Source: Spinacia oleracea (taxonomy: Eukaryota > Streptophyta > Magnoliopsida > Caryophyllales > Amaranthaceae). Taken from it: 64,000 nucleotides of DNA. Shown in pieces: positions 34,801 through 46,453 of the stretch. The stretch spans positions 133,818,385 through 133,882,384 of the forward strand of contig NC_079487.1 of NCBI RefSeq assembly GCF_020520425.1, written 5' to 3'. The position numbers and the translations under genes were made by a program. Under the pieces are notes generated by a model. It was not told the origin of the DNA. It saw only the letters and a program-made list of their open reading frames with translations, and ran no database searches. Each line of letters begins with the position of its first letter. The first letter of the stretch is position 1.

Positions 34801-35655
34801 TATTGACCCTCACCGACCCGCCCCGACCCTCCCAATAACCAGGCCTAATCAAAAAATTGATTTCTACTCGATTCTACTCACTGGCGTTGAAAGAAATTGA
34901 TTACTCTTCCCGCCTTCCACCTTGTTTTATTTTCCTAATTCATAATTGGATATTTATCTGCCATGACGGGTGATGTTTTGCTATCGCCGTATATTTTTAT
35001 TCATGGCATTGAGACCATATCAGCTTCTTAATCTCATATTCACCATTGTTAGTTCAGTGTAAATGTGTACTCGGGGAACTTTATCTTGCAATAAGATGCT
35101 ATCTTTCTGATGGGGAATACTAAAACTATTTTTTATATTTTGCAGATAGATTTCCCTTCCCTTGTTGATGTACGTATTCTGAAGCTTGGTGAGCCGAGTC
35201 GATCTGCAGCAACTGGAGTCCCTGCAGCAGCAGCAGCTAATGGTACCTCTGCCCTTTCAGAAGTGAGCAACACCAACCAAAAAGACGGAAATAAGAATGG
35301 TGCATCAGATACTGGCAATCAAGAACTACAAACACCTGCTACTGGTACGCTTGTTCAACTTTTGGATGGTTTGGTCTATATTTTTGTGTGGATTGATTGA
35401 TTATTAGGGTCATGAAAATTAAGTATAGAACATCGATTATATTAGATGGCGTGATTTTTGACAGAAAACGGGAATCGAGATGTGTGGGAAGAGATAAGTG
35501 ATGCCTTTGCTGCAAAGAAAGCACAGCTTGCTCAAACAGATAGCTGGAACAAGAAAGAGACTTCTTCGGCTAAGAAGTCATGGTCCTACAAAACATTAAG
35601 AGGCAGTGCAATCGGCCCTACCATGGCAAGGTTAAGAGCACAAAATGGTGCATGA
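25866..35655 (+). CDS. COILIN: Coilin, Cajal body scaffold protein, 13 exons, 658 aa
   Basis: Exons: 25866-26060, 27760-27824, 27961-28224, 29331-29489, 30277-30340, 31309-31386, 31473-31620, 32387-32511, 33346-33594, 34333-34404, 34506-34673, 35146-35344, 35465-35655. The sum is 1977 nt, in frame; all introns are GT-AG. The N-terminal ubiquitin-like coilin domain (1-~90) has RLRINFQDRLILSKTQKK and MDGFALPPFESTAILKDKDV, used for self-association. The centre is acidic and Lys-rich, with nuclear-localisation runs such as PKKKRKL and KKRRLQ. The atypical Tudor C-terminus follows (RPGHIRFAPSGK, then WNGITNKKQGQKWGKE, LPPLTDLPEVGDVIVYRLLE, WTPELTSFRVGKVTCFD). Coilin nucleates Cajal bodies, where snRNPs mature. 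Length and order match Arabidopsis At1g13030. Intron 9 begins with a 77 bp duplication that includes the donor; intron 5 holds a Stowaway element. Confidence 0.95.
30482..30673. mobile_element. Stowaway-type MITE in coilin intron 5
   Basis: Starts ctcccttcgcccctttttg after TA and ends cgaatggag before TA (t30674-a30675). The inner parts gattgcccata and caggggagacaaaaggga are partly paired. Confidence 0.7.
32609..32660 (+). repeat. (CTA)n-type trinucleotide microsatellite in coilin intron 8
   Basis: Interrupted run of cta/cca/gct triplets (ctactactac, caccgctactaccactgct). Intronic. Confidence 0.9.
33594..33747 (+). repeat. 77 bp tandem duplication starting exactly at the coilin exon 9 / intron 9 junction
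   Basis: The two copies (33594-33670 and 33671-33747) begin ggtttgtttcttttttaccc and differ at one position near the end of the unit. Copy 1 starts with the last exon base and the donor GTTTGT, so the donor is present twice, 77 bp apart. Confidence 0.92.
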
Positions 35656-36599
35656 ACCCATGCAATACTCACCATCAATTTTGAAACCCCAGCCTCGAAC
35701 AATGAGCATTGAACCTCTGGTCATGCCACATTATTTTCGTTCTTTTTTCAGGCATGTTATGTATAGCCTCTTTGCACCGGTCAGTTATGCCTGTTTTGGG
35801 TTACATGCTTAAATTTCGAGGTTGTTATGTTTCCCTCGGTGCAATCTACGACCAAACTTGCATCAATGTTATGTACAGCTAACAGACTTTGGGTAGAACA
35901 CTACTTTTGAATTTATGCCTTATCTTGTTTAGTTTATTATGTAATCCATCCTCCTTTTGATATCATTAATATATCTAAACGTTGAGTTAATCCCGATTTT
36001 AAGGGTTGTCGAAATATTCCAAATTCTTTCGCAATGTAGTTTTATTTTGTCAAGAGATTGGTAATTTAATTTAAATTTTAGCCAAAGTTGGTATATTTCT
36101 ATGAACTTCTCCTTGAACTTTTTATTGTTGATCTTCGAAACATATGGAAGCTCTTCACCTATAGCGACCATTGAAACGACAACAAACCATTTGGAACAGA
36201 GAATAGGTTCTGAGTACAACTGATGTTACCTGCTATATTACTATAAAGATTCTCTTACAATTTGAAAATACAATTACCTTATGCTGTAATTTTACATACC
36301 TACTAAAGCAAAAAAAAAAAGGTTTTCTTATTGTACGCTTTGGCTCTAATTTGCTGGTTCATTTCAGTGTACACGTAGGCGTATATCTTATGTACATATA
36401 CATATACATATATATAGACCAATATAATTAGGAGCAATATATTTAGATTTCCCCTAACATAACATCTCACAAGCAGATAGTTGGTCTTGGCAACTGCCCG
36501 GGATGCCCAAACTTCTATTATCCCGCTTTTGGCGAAGCAGGAGCTCCCACTTAATTTGAGCTCAGATGTTCTTTGAAAATTTCCTTGTCTCCACTTTCT
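35656..36599. other. Convergent spacer: 3' flanks of coilin (plus) and MKP1-like (minus)
   Basis: Holds both 3' UTRs. A short open frame on the minus strand (35929-36219) has no recognisable domain. No transposon ends were seen. Confidence 0.5.
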
Positions 36600-39500
36600 C
36601 TACTGATCTGCATCAACCAACGACAAAAATTAAGTCACAAACATCACTGTCGAAACTGAAAAATAAACCGGGAATAATTCTTCACTTCCTAAGAAATAAA
36701 ATTTCCTATGCATTAGAATGTCAACCAAATTAGCCCTAATGTTTGATGTAGACTAAACGAGCAGAAGTTCAATCAGCAATTTAACAAAAGTGCTTATAGT
36801 CCAAGATTGCTGGTAAGTGGTAAAGTTCAGTTTCTAAATTAGTAAACAACGGTACGTCTCTCAACCACCCTCATTTAACTAGATTGCAAGTCTCTAACTA
36901 CCCCAAATTTAATCATGTGGTCAATGAATGAAATCTTCAAACATAAGGTTCCTAATGAGGATTATTAGCTTAATTTTAAGATCACCTTGGCTTATTAAAA
37001 TTCCCATTGATGCTTGTACTTAAAAACATGTCGAAGAATATATTCGTAGCTTTTCTATATTTTAGTATGGGACATATCCTTCTTTATCAAGACCAAGGGC
37101 TAGTTTGGTTGACATTCTAGCATGGGAAGTTTTATTTCCTAGGAAGTGAAGAGCAAAGAGGTTGTTTGGTTGACATGAGCATAGGAAGTTTCTTCCTAGC
37201 AAGTTCTACTTCCCCAAAATGGGGGGAAGTTGCTTACCTAGTCCCCCCAGGTAAGTAGAACTTCCCATGGGAATTCAAAGTTTCTTTGCTCAACCAAACA
37301 AGAGTACTCAATGCCTAGGAAGTTAAAACACATGAGAATTGCAAATACAGGGGAAATATAACTTCCCAAGTGCAACCAAACATCACCCAAGTATAACAAG
37401 GAAGAACCAGTATTCATGTAATCATTAGCATTTTCTCACCCATCATCCACAAATCTTTTCTTCGCTTTCTTTTTGCAATATATAAACTAAAAATATACTT
37501 CCTAAATTTTTTTTTAATTGCACCATCTGAGATTTCACGCTTGCCAATGCACTATTTTAACCACTAATATCTCTCATTATACATTTTGAAAAATTATAAA
37601 AATTTGATAATTTGAAAGTATATTTCGAGACGAATCTAACAATATCTCACATGAATATAGTTTTCCTTACATATAAATTACAAAAAATAACTATATAAGA
37701 ATATGTGAATAGTGCTAAAACCAAGATGGTGCAATTATTAAAAAATGGAGGAAGTATATAAGAGTACAAACATGCAACTCTATAAAATTTTATGGAATCT
37801 AACCAGTTTGCAATATATCACAAATGTATTAAGAAAAGTAAATCAGGTAAAAATTCATTGGATAAAATAAATTGTAAACAAAATCAAAATCATTTACCTG
37901 CATCCGACATCAGCTCATCTGTTTTTACTTCACCGGACTCCCCATGTTTTAGCTCCATATTCACAATTTCACTTTTTATCTCCTCACCCAAGTCAGGAAG
38001 AGAAAAGGACCATGATCTAACTAAGGTATTGGTGACACGAGCTGGAACTGAATCAGCTGTCGGCAATAGCATCAATGTCGGTGGATAACTGCCCCGGCGT
38101 TCGGCAATCGAAGGAGAAGTTCCTTTACAATAACAAAAATTCAACGATTTCCAGCCATTTAGAGCAGAAAATGCATCCATACATGCTTTTGAATCCTCTT
38201 TCTTCTTAAGTAGGCAATCAGTTTCGCTGGAAGCTGAATTCCTAGTACACAAATGATCAGAAAATTCCAATCCTGAAGGTGAAGGTTGTGAAGAAAAGTT
38301 CGATGAGTCTGACCAGTTTGACGATGAGGGCGAAAAGGTAAAAGGGTTTGAATAGTCTGAAGTTGAAGGGGAAAGTGAAGGAGACTTGGAATTGAATGTT
38401 GGACTGTTGGCTGGATAAGGAGAGAAAGAGTCTGGTGAGCTACAAGAACTAGTCTGTCCAAATTCTTCACCAACAGTAACACCATCTGTATCAGGTAAGA
38501 TAGAATATGATGAACTATGTTTAAGGGTAGACTGCAATAATAAGTGGGCAGTTGGGGAAACAGGTTCTTCTGCATCATGTTGAGAATCAGTTTCACTTTC
38601 ATGAATAGATCGAGTATTCTGACAAGATATAGGTGATAAGAGAAATCCCTTCATAATACCATTCGCGAATTTCTTCCTCAATCTTCCCCATCCATTTTCC
38701 CGAGCAGGAAGATGAGTTTCAGCCGTTGAGCCTGACGATGTAAAAGGGGGAACAACACCACCAGCAAGTGCCTTGTGAAAGATCTCAAAATCCTGATCAT
38801 ATTCATTAACTTTCCTGTTCCTAATATCACTATTAGCCATTTCCTCATCAACTTCACCACTGCACAAAGTCCTATCCTCTATAATCTCGATCTCTCCACT
38901 ACAAAGAGTATCCAAAAACTCAGATGGCTCTTCACCCTCCTTTATCGGCAAAAGAGGCCCTTGTGCCCTCTCGTATTTCACAACCTGTTGAGCAGCCACC
39001 CTCGCATTATTCGACATCACCGAACTACAATACTCTCCAATCCAGATAAATATGGCTGAAGGAACGTGAACAATAAACGCACCACGGGAATCGAGGTTAA
39101 GTTTACTAGGATGGTGCACCAATTTGGGTACAAGATGGAGGGGAGCATAAGGAGAATGTGGGGCCATCCTGTACATCCTTAAAATAGAATTAGGACTAAT
39201 CGGCATAGCATGAACTCTCTTCTGACATTGAAGAAGTTGACAAGCAAACCCCATGTTAGGATTAGTTACTCCTCTAGCTGCCTTCACATACTGGAATGCA
39301 TCCTCAAAGCTTTGCCCTTCTTTCCACATAAGGTATGCAATTACCAGGGAAGTAGATCGAGACACCCCTTGACAACAATGGACCAAAACCCGCCCACCTT
39401 GTTCCCTAACATCCTCAAAATAATCAAACACATCATATAAGATACTTGTTATATCCTCTGATGGCCTGTCCTGCAACCAAAGTGTCTTGTACACAAGATC

Positions 39501-39989
39501 ACCCTTGAAAAACTCGGGGCAAACAAACCCGACACAATTCAGCACATGGGTTATCCTATTTTGCCTCAAAATATCTCGATTTTTAGCCACTGCTTCACTT
39601 CCCAAGTATATATGTTCCACTATCCTTGAACATTCTTTCTCATAGAATGCAAGCCTATCTTTATTGGATTCAAACTCTCTACCGGGTTCATCAATTTTCA
39701 AGCTCCCACTCGGTTTTACACCCAACCCACATCCAATTCTACCTCCAGGGGTTGAAGGTTGAGGCCAAACCCCCAGATCATCTGATCCAGCCTTAGGCCA
39801 CTCCTCTACATTTCGTCTGGAAATCGAAAGGGGTTGAAGAGGCGGTAAGCAAGACCGAGCTTTGTTGCTCGGTTGAGCTCGGGGGTAACTAGGGTTAGGC
39901 TTATTAGGTGATCTATCAGACCATGAAACTGACCTAAGATAAGTTTTCCGGGCATTAGCTTGCCTTTCTTCATCCCCAGGTCCTAACAT
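36600..39989 (-). CDS. MKP1: MKP1-type dual-specificity protein phosphatase with gelsolin-like segment, 699 aa
   Basis: Main exon 37898-39989 (697 codons plus one base). A probable last coding exon, 36600-36607, adds Asp-Gln and a TAG. The phosphatase loop is VHCCQGVSRS with catalytic Cys205 and Arg211; the general acid is likely Asp174 in LWLQDRPSED. A gelsolin-like segment lies at ~300-360 (FIVHVPSAIFIWIGEYCS). Beyond that is a long Ser/Pro-rich tail (SPSLSPSTSDYSNPFTFSPS) typical of calmodulin- and kinase-regulated regions. The N-terminus carries KTYLRSVSWSDRSP, a motif shared by plant MKP1. In Arabidopsis MKP1 dephosphorylates MPK6 and MPK3 in UV-B, genotoxic and immune signalling. The protein is shorter than Arabidopsis MKP1 (784 aa from memory). 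The C-terminus is uncertain: unspliced, the frame ends SDAGK instead of SDADQ, of equal length. Confidence 0.93.
36680..36737 (-). mobile_element. Partial inverted copy of the 37097-37388 MITE end
   Basis: Read on the minus strand it starts agggctaatttggttgacat and runs through gcataggaaattttattt to ttaggaagtgaaga, matching the first ~58 bases of the element at 37097. Only one end is present. Confidence 0.75.
37097..37388. mobile_element. MITE (Tourist/hAT-like) in the MKP1-like intron
   Basis: Starts GGGCTAGTTTGGTTG and ends TGCAACCAAACATCACCC. The subterminal parts ggttgacatgagcataggaagt and cttcccatgggaatt also fold back. The interior has a second tttggttgacat copy at ~37168. No clear target duplication was found, so the superfamily is open. 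Confidence 0.7.
37496..37755. mobile_element. Stowaway-like MITE in the MKP1-like intron
   Basis: The left arm acttcctaaa and aattgcaccatct is the inverse of the right arm agatggtgcaatt and tggaggaagt, with TA at both ends. Confidence 0.7.
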
Positions 39990-40434
39990 CTAATTAATCC
40001 CCTTCCTAAAAAGAAATTCAGACTAATTGATACAACCCATTACAGGATTCTTCCTAGAAAGGACATAGAAAAACTGGGTCCAAGCATAAATAGCTCAGAA
40101 CTGAATCTTTATTTGTTTAATTTGGGGGAAAAATTATAAAAAAATTGCCCACCTTTTTCTAACCTAAAACCCTAGACCAAGGAATTCCTGAATTCAAAAG
40201 AGGAAAAATCAAATTCAGACATGGAAAACGACCCAGTAAAAGGCAGATTAAAAAGGCATTGAACGAGTAATAATTCAAATTCAACATTAATTATAGTACC
40301 AAGTGTAGACGAAAATGTTGAAGAAAGACTTACTTGCAAACAAGTCTATGAAGAATCTGATGGAAGAAAGTGACGTTTTAGGTAAGATGATGCTATGGGA
40401 ATTGAATTGAATGGTTTTCTCTCTTTTGTTTTAG

Positions 40435-40440
40435 TTTATA
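40435..40440 (-). promoter_or_regulatory. Possible TATA box of the MKP1-like gene
   Basis: TATAAA on the minus strand. A 5' UTR intron is likely downstream: donor GCAA|GTAAGT near 40333 and acceptor TTTTTAG near 40005, just before the ATG at 39989. This is inference from motifs only. Confidence 0.4.
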
Positions 40441-41026
40441 ATTATACCCAAATATAAAAACCCAGACGCGCAGAAATGTTGAAGAAAAGCCATTCAAAGT
40501 TGAAAGGTTTTGAAGGGTGAGATTGTGAGAACCTTATTAGAGAAGGGAGGATCCAACTCTCCAAGCGTAAGATTGAAAATGACGTGGCAGAGGTGTCAAT
40601 CGAGTCGTTCGGGTTCATTGTGCATCGTGTTTGACTTATTTCATTGTTTATACATTCGGTTGTGACCCTGTTTAGTTATGAAATATTATTGGTCATAGAA
40701 TTACAATTACGGGTTATATTAGATGGTTTGACTAATTGATTTCATTATCATCTTGACTACTCCGTAGCGGGTCGTGTAATTGTTAATCCGTAAATGTTTT
40801 AGTTACAAAATACGAAGAATTATAAAGACGTTCAAACTCCTCGTATAAACTTTTATGAAAAAAGCTTTTGGACCTAAAAAGTACAAGTACTTTCAAACAA
40901 CTTCAAATCAACATCTTGTTAAAAACTTTGTTTACTCCAAGAAGCTCCTAACCAAACACGCCTATGTTCTGCATCAAGTCGGTTGCATAATACGAAATAA
41001 TAATAAAATAAACACCTTATTATGTA

Positions 41027-41349
41027 CTCCCTTCGTATTTATTTAAGAGATACACTTGGTCGGACACGGGTATTAAGAAGAGAATTGAATGAAATAAAAT
41101 AATAAAGCAAGTGAAATTGTTTAGAATATTTTAATAAGTAAACAAGTGGGGACCATGTCATTTTGTAGGGTGGGAGTTGGGGTGGGTTTATGAAATTATT
41201 TGTTTGATAGAATGGTGAGTCATTAGGTAAATTAAATGTATTATTTAATTAGATGGTGAGATTGATAAGTTACTAAAAATGGCAAGTGTATCTCTTAAAT
41301 AAATACGTCCGGAAAAGACAAGTGTATCCCTTAAATAAATACGGGGGAG
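41027..41349. mobile_element. Stowaway MITE
   Basis: Starts ctcccttcgtatttatttaa after TA and ends ttaaataaatacgggggag before TA. The inner part gagatacacttg pairs with caagtgtatc. The right arm occurs twice in tandem (ttaaataaatacg at ~41297 and ~41333). Confidence 0.8.
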
Positions 41350-43328
41350 TATACGAGTTATGAGTTTCGCGCTTTTTTTTAGGGTAAAATTAGTTCATTA
41401 ATAAAATAAAATAAAAAAGTCATACAACATCTACAATAGAAATCAAAATTAACAAATACATACCAATTTGGATCAAATGAAATTATAATCCGGCAAAACT
41501 ACGATCGTTGTAGATGAGATCTGCCAATGATGAATACCCTCTTTCAACGAGGGGATCTTTCGATATATTGTAGTTTTGAGATTGAAATAAATTCAATTCA
41601 ATTCAATTGAATGTAGACGTAGAACTGACATCTGTTATAACACCGCACAAATTTTCATGAATAAATCAACTTTTCTTACGTTTGATAAGTTGGATACGAG
41701 TCAGTTTTATCAAATCTATAAAACAAAACGAGGTAGTGCTATATTTTGTTGACTGCCAAACTTCCAAGAAAGTGAGCAAGTGTGCAAGTGTGTGTGGAGG
41801 TGTTTATTAATCAAACCAACGTATTTGGAGAATGAAAACAAAATAAACGTATTTTAGGGGTGGTTGGTTGGATAAATAAGTTTGTTGTTTGAACATTAAT
41901 TTGACTGGTCAACTTTCAACATCTTCCATCTGACGTTGCTTTTGATATTTTGATTCGAATTGAAGCCGCACGTTCGTTCTCCATTTTTTTTTATAACCAT
42001 GATTTAATTTGTGAATTAGATCTTTCCCTCACAAAAAATAAAAAATAACTGTGAATTAGATCCCATACAGGCGTACACCAAAGAGATTCAAAAAAAAAAA
42101 AAAAAGTCCGATATTAGCCCCACTCGAAATAACTTATTTTGAACTTAAAATATTTTTTATAAAAATAACGTTCGAATTTTGGTATGATATTGTATTGATT
42201 ACTTAAATTGAATGACTAATCATTCTAATTAAATTGAATTAAAAATTTAATCATATTTGATCTGAATGAAATGTTTGTAATTTACTATAATTTTTCCATC
42301 TAAAAATATTATACCATGAGAGAATGCATAGATTTTAAGAAATTAGGTAAAATATGAGAATGGATTTTAGAAATTAGGTAAAATATGAGAATAGATTATG
42401 AAACTCATGAATTAACACACCCAAGTGGTCAAGTGGATAAGGGACTTGCCACTTACAAGTGGCTAGTAAAGAAATACTTTGTACTATGATAGGGAGTATT
42501 AGGTATTTAGGTATTTATAGTGACATAATAGTGTGAAAAAAAACACTATATTTCAAGGAAAACGTTGCAATTGTGAAATTGTTTTAAATAATAAACTTTG
42601 CCATGTATACCATATAAAGTTAGGAACTATTCAAGCTAGCACATGGATTGACTCAGCAAGTTTTTGGCACAACCTTACATGAGCTCATCCAAACCCAACC
42701 CGATACAAAATATGCGTAGTGGGTTACGCATCACATGCTAACTTTTTTTGGGGGTGAGGAGGGGGGAGGAAGACGGACGCCGAAAATAAGGTATGACTAT
42801 TGTATGAGAAAGCTTCTCAAATTTTAACCAAACAATTAAGAAAATACGGAGTATAAAAAGTTTGGAAATAACATTCATTTTAAAAATCTAATCAGATTTG
42901 ACATGTCTTTTCCTTAGCTCCTCGAATAGTGGAGAAAAAAACGATATAATTTGCAGGAAAAGAGACTACGTGGCATTTCCAAACTTTTTAGATTTTCTTA
43001 ATGATATTTGGTTTAAAATTGAGAAGCTCTTATGCCTTATCCTTGCATAGTAGAGAAAAAAGACAAGGTAATTTGGAGGAAAAGAGAGTACGTGGTCCAA
43101 TTCTCCTTGTTAACATGTAAAATTGGAGAATGAAAGAAAAGTACATTAAACACTAGGGTTCTTAAGGTGCACCATGCTCACTGTGCACCATGGTCCACCT
43201 TCTAAATTGCGTGTTATATAAGAGAACTTATGAGATTGTTAACGTAAATATACTTTTGGTGTCCTTATAAAAAGAGGCTAAAACACCCCTTTTTAACCAC
43301 AAGTTATATTAACATTGATTATTGCATA

Positions 43329-43568
43329 CTTCCTCCGTCCCTTAATACTCGCACCGTTTCGACTGGACACGCTTATTGCCAATGCAAAACTACATATTAT
43401 AAAAACTTATAAAATATTAATATTTTGAAAATATATATTAAGATGAAGCCAACAATATATTATATAATAACATTTGTTTTCATATACTAGAAATAAAATT
43501 GGGTCAAAGTGAATTATGTGAATAGTGCAAAAAGTCAAAACGGTGCGAGTATTAAGGGACAGAAGGAG
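43329..43568. mobile_element. Stowaway MITE
   Basis: Left arm cttcctccgtcccttaatac and cgcaccgttt; right arm aaacggtgcgagtattaagg and gacagaaggag; TA on both sides. Confidence 0.85.
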
Positions 43569-44542
43569 TACAATAGAAAGACAAAAAGGAAAATAGTCTA
43601 CATACCAAATTTATCGAAGTACTAATAAAAACAACATGAATTGCGTGTATAAAATACTAGTATGTATTCAATTAAACATATCCGATTAATGTTGAGGTTT
43701 TCTAAACCATTTATATTTGACAAGAATACGACCTGACCGGACATATTTCTCGCTCTAATTGAATCGATTGCCAACTAAAAATGGTTTAACCCGTGATCGT
43801 TGAGTTTTCACCATTAAAGGCTTTAGAGCACCTCAATAGTCCATACTACGAACACTCAAAGAATCATTGATGTGTACGGCTTAAAAGGACAATCTTTGTT
43901 CCTCTAGTACACTCGTATTTCTTTTTCTTTTCTTCCATTCTGAATTTTGACATATTTTTTCTAGTGTCTTCAAATGTGATGATGAATAGGGAGTAACACA
44001 TTATTCTTGAGACATAACCAAAACAACTTTCTATGACATTCGACATAGTTTCAAATGCTTATACTACGTACATGGTAATTAAACCTGGCTATTAGCCAGG
44101 ATAGCCCAATGTACATAGGATCAGAGTCAAATTAATTAGGTTTTCATTACGCGATTTTTCGTGCATTTAGCAACAATACCGTGTTTCGTCTACAAAACGC
44201 GAACTGAAACTATTATCGACCTATGAAATTTAGAGAGGTTTGAAAGTTTTGTCATGTACAAAGTTTAGACCTTTGAACAAAGAATTAAGTTAAGCATATT
44301 AAGGGCAAATGAAGTGCAACACAAAAAGGGAGCCCAAAGAAAGATTACTTGCCTCCTTAGCTGAACTATTATAGAGAGATAGATACTTTACCTTTCTATC
44401 AATCTTCTTCCTCACTTTCAGCTCTTATTCTAAAAACTCCACCAATCTTTTTATTTCCTTCAACTACACACACCTTAACAAACAACACACTATATCCTTC
44501 TCTTACATTGTTCCTCTCTTACTTCGATCACCATCTTCATTC

Positions 44543-45649
44543 ATGTCTCAGTATGGAGATACTAACCCTCATTTCTGGCCAAGGGAGCCGCCGTCTGAAG
44601 ATTTTCCGGCACCGCACCATATTCAGCCCGAACCAAGGCAACCTTGGGATGGTCATCTTTATCATCCCGATCAACTTCAACAACAACCTGATATGATCCA
44701 ACTAAGGCCGAGGCAACGCCAATCATCTCCTCATCCTCATCCTCCGCCCCCCACTGTACGCCCTCCAAGAAGCCCGCCTGAACATTCCCATCAACGGCCT
44801 CCCAGCCCGCCCCAAAGCCCGCAGAGGCATCGTCGCCAACCAAGCCCGCCCCAACATCATCGCCCCCTACCACATTCACGGCCTTCTGAGGGACCAGCTT
44901 TGGTATCCCAAGCCCGGCCCAAGCCACAATCACATCACCCTCGGCCTGTTGAGGGACCAGCTTTGGTGTCCCAAGCCCGGCCCAAACCCGGATCACATCA
45001 CCCTCGGCCCCACCATGTGAGCTTCGAACAAGGTGCACCCCTTCCACCTAGGGAGAACCTGATGTACCCAACACCTAACAGAACCAAACCACTAACATGG
45101 TTTGGAGCAGTATTCTGTGTAATACTATGGCTTGTCATAATTCTAGGAGGTCTACTAGTCCTTGTAGTATACCTAGTGTACCGACCTCGGACCCCACACT
45201 TCGAGATATCAACCGCAACCTTCAATGCCGCCTACCTCGACATGGGCTACCTCCTCAACTCCGACATCACGGTTCTCGCCAATTTCACAAACCCTAACCA
45301 GAAAGTCAACATAGACTTCAGCTATGTGGTGCTGCAGCTATACTATGATAAACACCTCATTGCTAATCAGTACATCGAGCCGTTCTCGGCTTTAAACTCA
45401 GAATCCAAGCTTGCTAATGTGGAGTTCGTAAGCAGCCAAATTCGGCTTCCTATACTAGTCACACAACAGCTTGTTTTACAGGCACAGAGAAATAGGGTTA
45501 CACTTGAACTTGATGGAATTTTTCATGTAAGATCAAATTTTGGAAGCCTATTGAGATATTCTTACTGGTTGTATGCACATTGTCAAATTGAAATGACAGG
45601 TCCCCCTAGTGGTGTTATGTTAACCAGCCATTGTAGAACCAAGGACTGA
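44543..45649 (+). CDS. NDR1/HIN1-like LEA-2 (hydroxyproline-rich glycoprotein) membrane protein, single exon, 368 aa
   Basis: Intronless. Residues 1-~180 are a cytosolic Pro/His/Arg/Gln-rich head with PPSPPQSP and SPPQHHRP runs and a 21-residue tandem duplication (EGPALVSQARPKPQSHHPRPV) encoded at 44888-45013. One membrane span lies at ~186-213 (WFGAVFCVILWLVIILGGLL...). The LEA-2 domain follows: FEISTATFNAAYLDM, LNSDITVLANFTNPNQKVNI, LQLYYDKHLIANQYIEPF, ending near SHCRTKD. NHL proteins sit in the plasma membrane and take part in pathogen and stress responses. The proline-rich head is typical of the At1g13050/At3g26350 subgroup, which fits the neighbouring coilin and S21/O-fucosyltransferase genes. 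The start is the first ATG after a CT-rich 5' UTR. Confidence 0.92.
   Translation: MSQYGDTNPHFWPREPPSEDFPAPHHIQPEPRQPWDGHLYHPDQLQQQPDMIQLRPRQRQSSPHPHPPPPTVRPPRSPPEHSHQRPPSPPQSPQRHRRQPSPPQHHRPLPHSRPSEGPALVSQARPKPQSHHPRPVEGPALVSQARPKPGSHHPRPHHVSFEQGAPLPPRENLMYPTPNRTKPLTWFGAVFCVILWLVIILGGLLVLVVYLVYRPRTPHFEISTATFNAAYLDMGYLLNSDITVLANFTNPNQKVNIDFSYVVLQLYYDKHLIANQYIEPFSALNSESKLANVEFVSSQIRLPILVTQQLVLQAQRNRVTLELDGIFHVRSNFGSLLRYSYWLYAHCQIEMTGPPSGVMLTSHCRTKD
44888..45013 (+). repeat. 63 bp in-frame tandem duplication in the LEA-2 gene
   Basis: Two copies with period 63 (44888 and 44951), each starting gagggaccagctttggt, encode EGPALVSQARPKP(Q/G)SHHPRP(V/H). Confidence 0.9.
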
Positions 45650-46453
45650 TATGATGCATTATTAGGAAGGCAACACCAGATTTTTTTTTAAATTGTTTTT
45701 TGTAAATTTTTTGGAATTGTATGCGAAGTATTTTATTATTCAACCATTAATACAAGTTTCCATGAATAGAAAGATTTCGAATTTCAAAAACAAAGGCCTC
45801 TTTTGAGATAGGCCATGTATGGTTAGGAGTTGTTAGTTATCAGCTGGTGTGACTAGCGGTTAGTGTTAGCTGTTTCTATTAGCCCAAAACTCTCTTCCAA
45901 ACCTCTCCTAACCAAACACTTTCAATTTAACTTTTTTCTAAAGGTCAAGCCTCTCATTCACTCCAAAAAACTCTTTTTCTCTCAAACCTCTCCTAACCAA
46001 CTCCCCCATAGTCTCATACTCAGAGACAAATTTCCGAAAGATAAAATTCAACTCTTCTGCATATTGGAGAAATATTGTAAAAGACATCCAGAAAACATTA
46101 CTAAAAGTTTATATAAACCCAGAATTCAAAATCATTCAGGTGAACTAGCAGAACAAAACAGATGGGTGAATAAAAACTCAAGAAACCCAAAAACAGAGTG
46201 AAGCTGAAAGAAAATATATCAGAATTTTTCTAAAATTTTTGGTACTTTTTTCTGGATTTGCAAGATTCAGCTCAATCAGATGAATTCCTCCCAAAACATC
46301 CTTTTATTTACAACTCACAATGAAGAAGCAGCTGTTGCTAGAGGTATTTGATCTAATGTTTCCCACTCTTTCGCGGGACAAAGAGGATAAAAATGCCTAA
46401 TCTACTACAAAGTACAAACAGAAGAGGACTAGTAAAAATGACGACAATACCCC
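45650..46453. other. Convergent spacer between LEA-2 and AFC2 genes
   Basis: Contains the 3' UTRs. The piece at ~45795-46015 (gagataggccatgtatggtt, aaacctctcctaaccaa repeated) looks like a remnant of a GTTAGG-rich element. No gene was seen. Confidence 0.5.

Larger units (their letters stand above)
39990..44542. other. Long spacer between MKP1-like and LEA-2 genes
   Basis: Apart from the MKP1-like 5' UTR/promoter (to ~40500) and the LEA-2 promoter (from ~44300), it is AT-rich with nested small elements listed separately. No gene was recognised. Around 42790-43060 a foldback sequence pairs gagaagctt/ttaaccaaa phrases, and two near-identical direct pieces (ggaaaagagactacgtgg and ggaaaagagagtacgtgg) lie at ~42957 and ~43079. 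Confidence 0.55.

Noticed and set aside
38159-38602. 147-codon frame within the MKP1-like gene
   Set aside because: Shifted frame of the Ser/Pro-rich tail of the phosphatase; no start context or domain.
44562-45047. 161-codon minus-strand frame opposite the LEA-2 gene
   Set aside because: Mirror of the proline-rich coding region; Val/Gly/Ala-rich low complexity.
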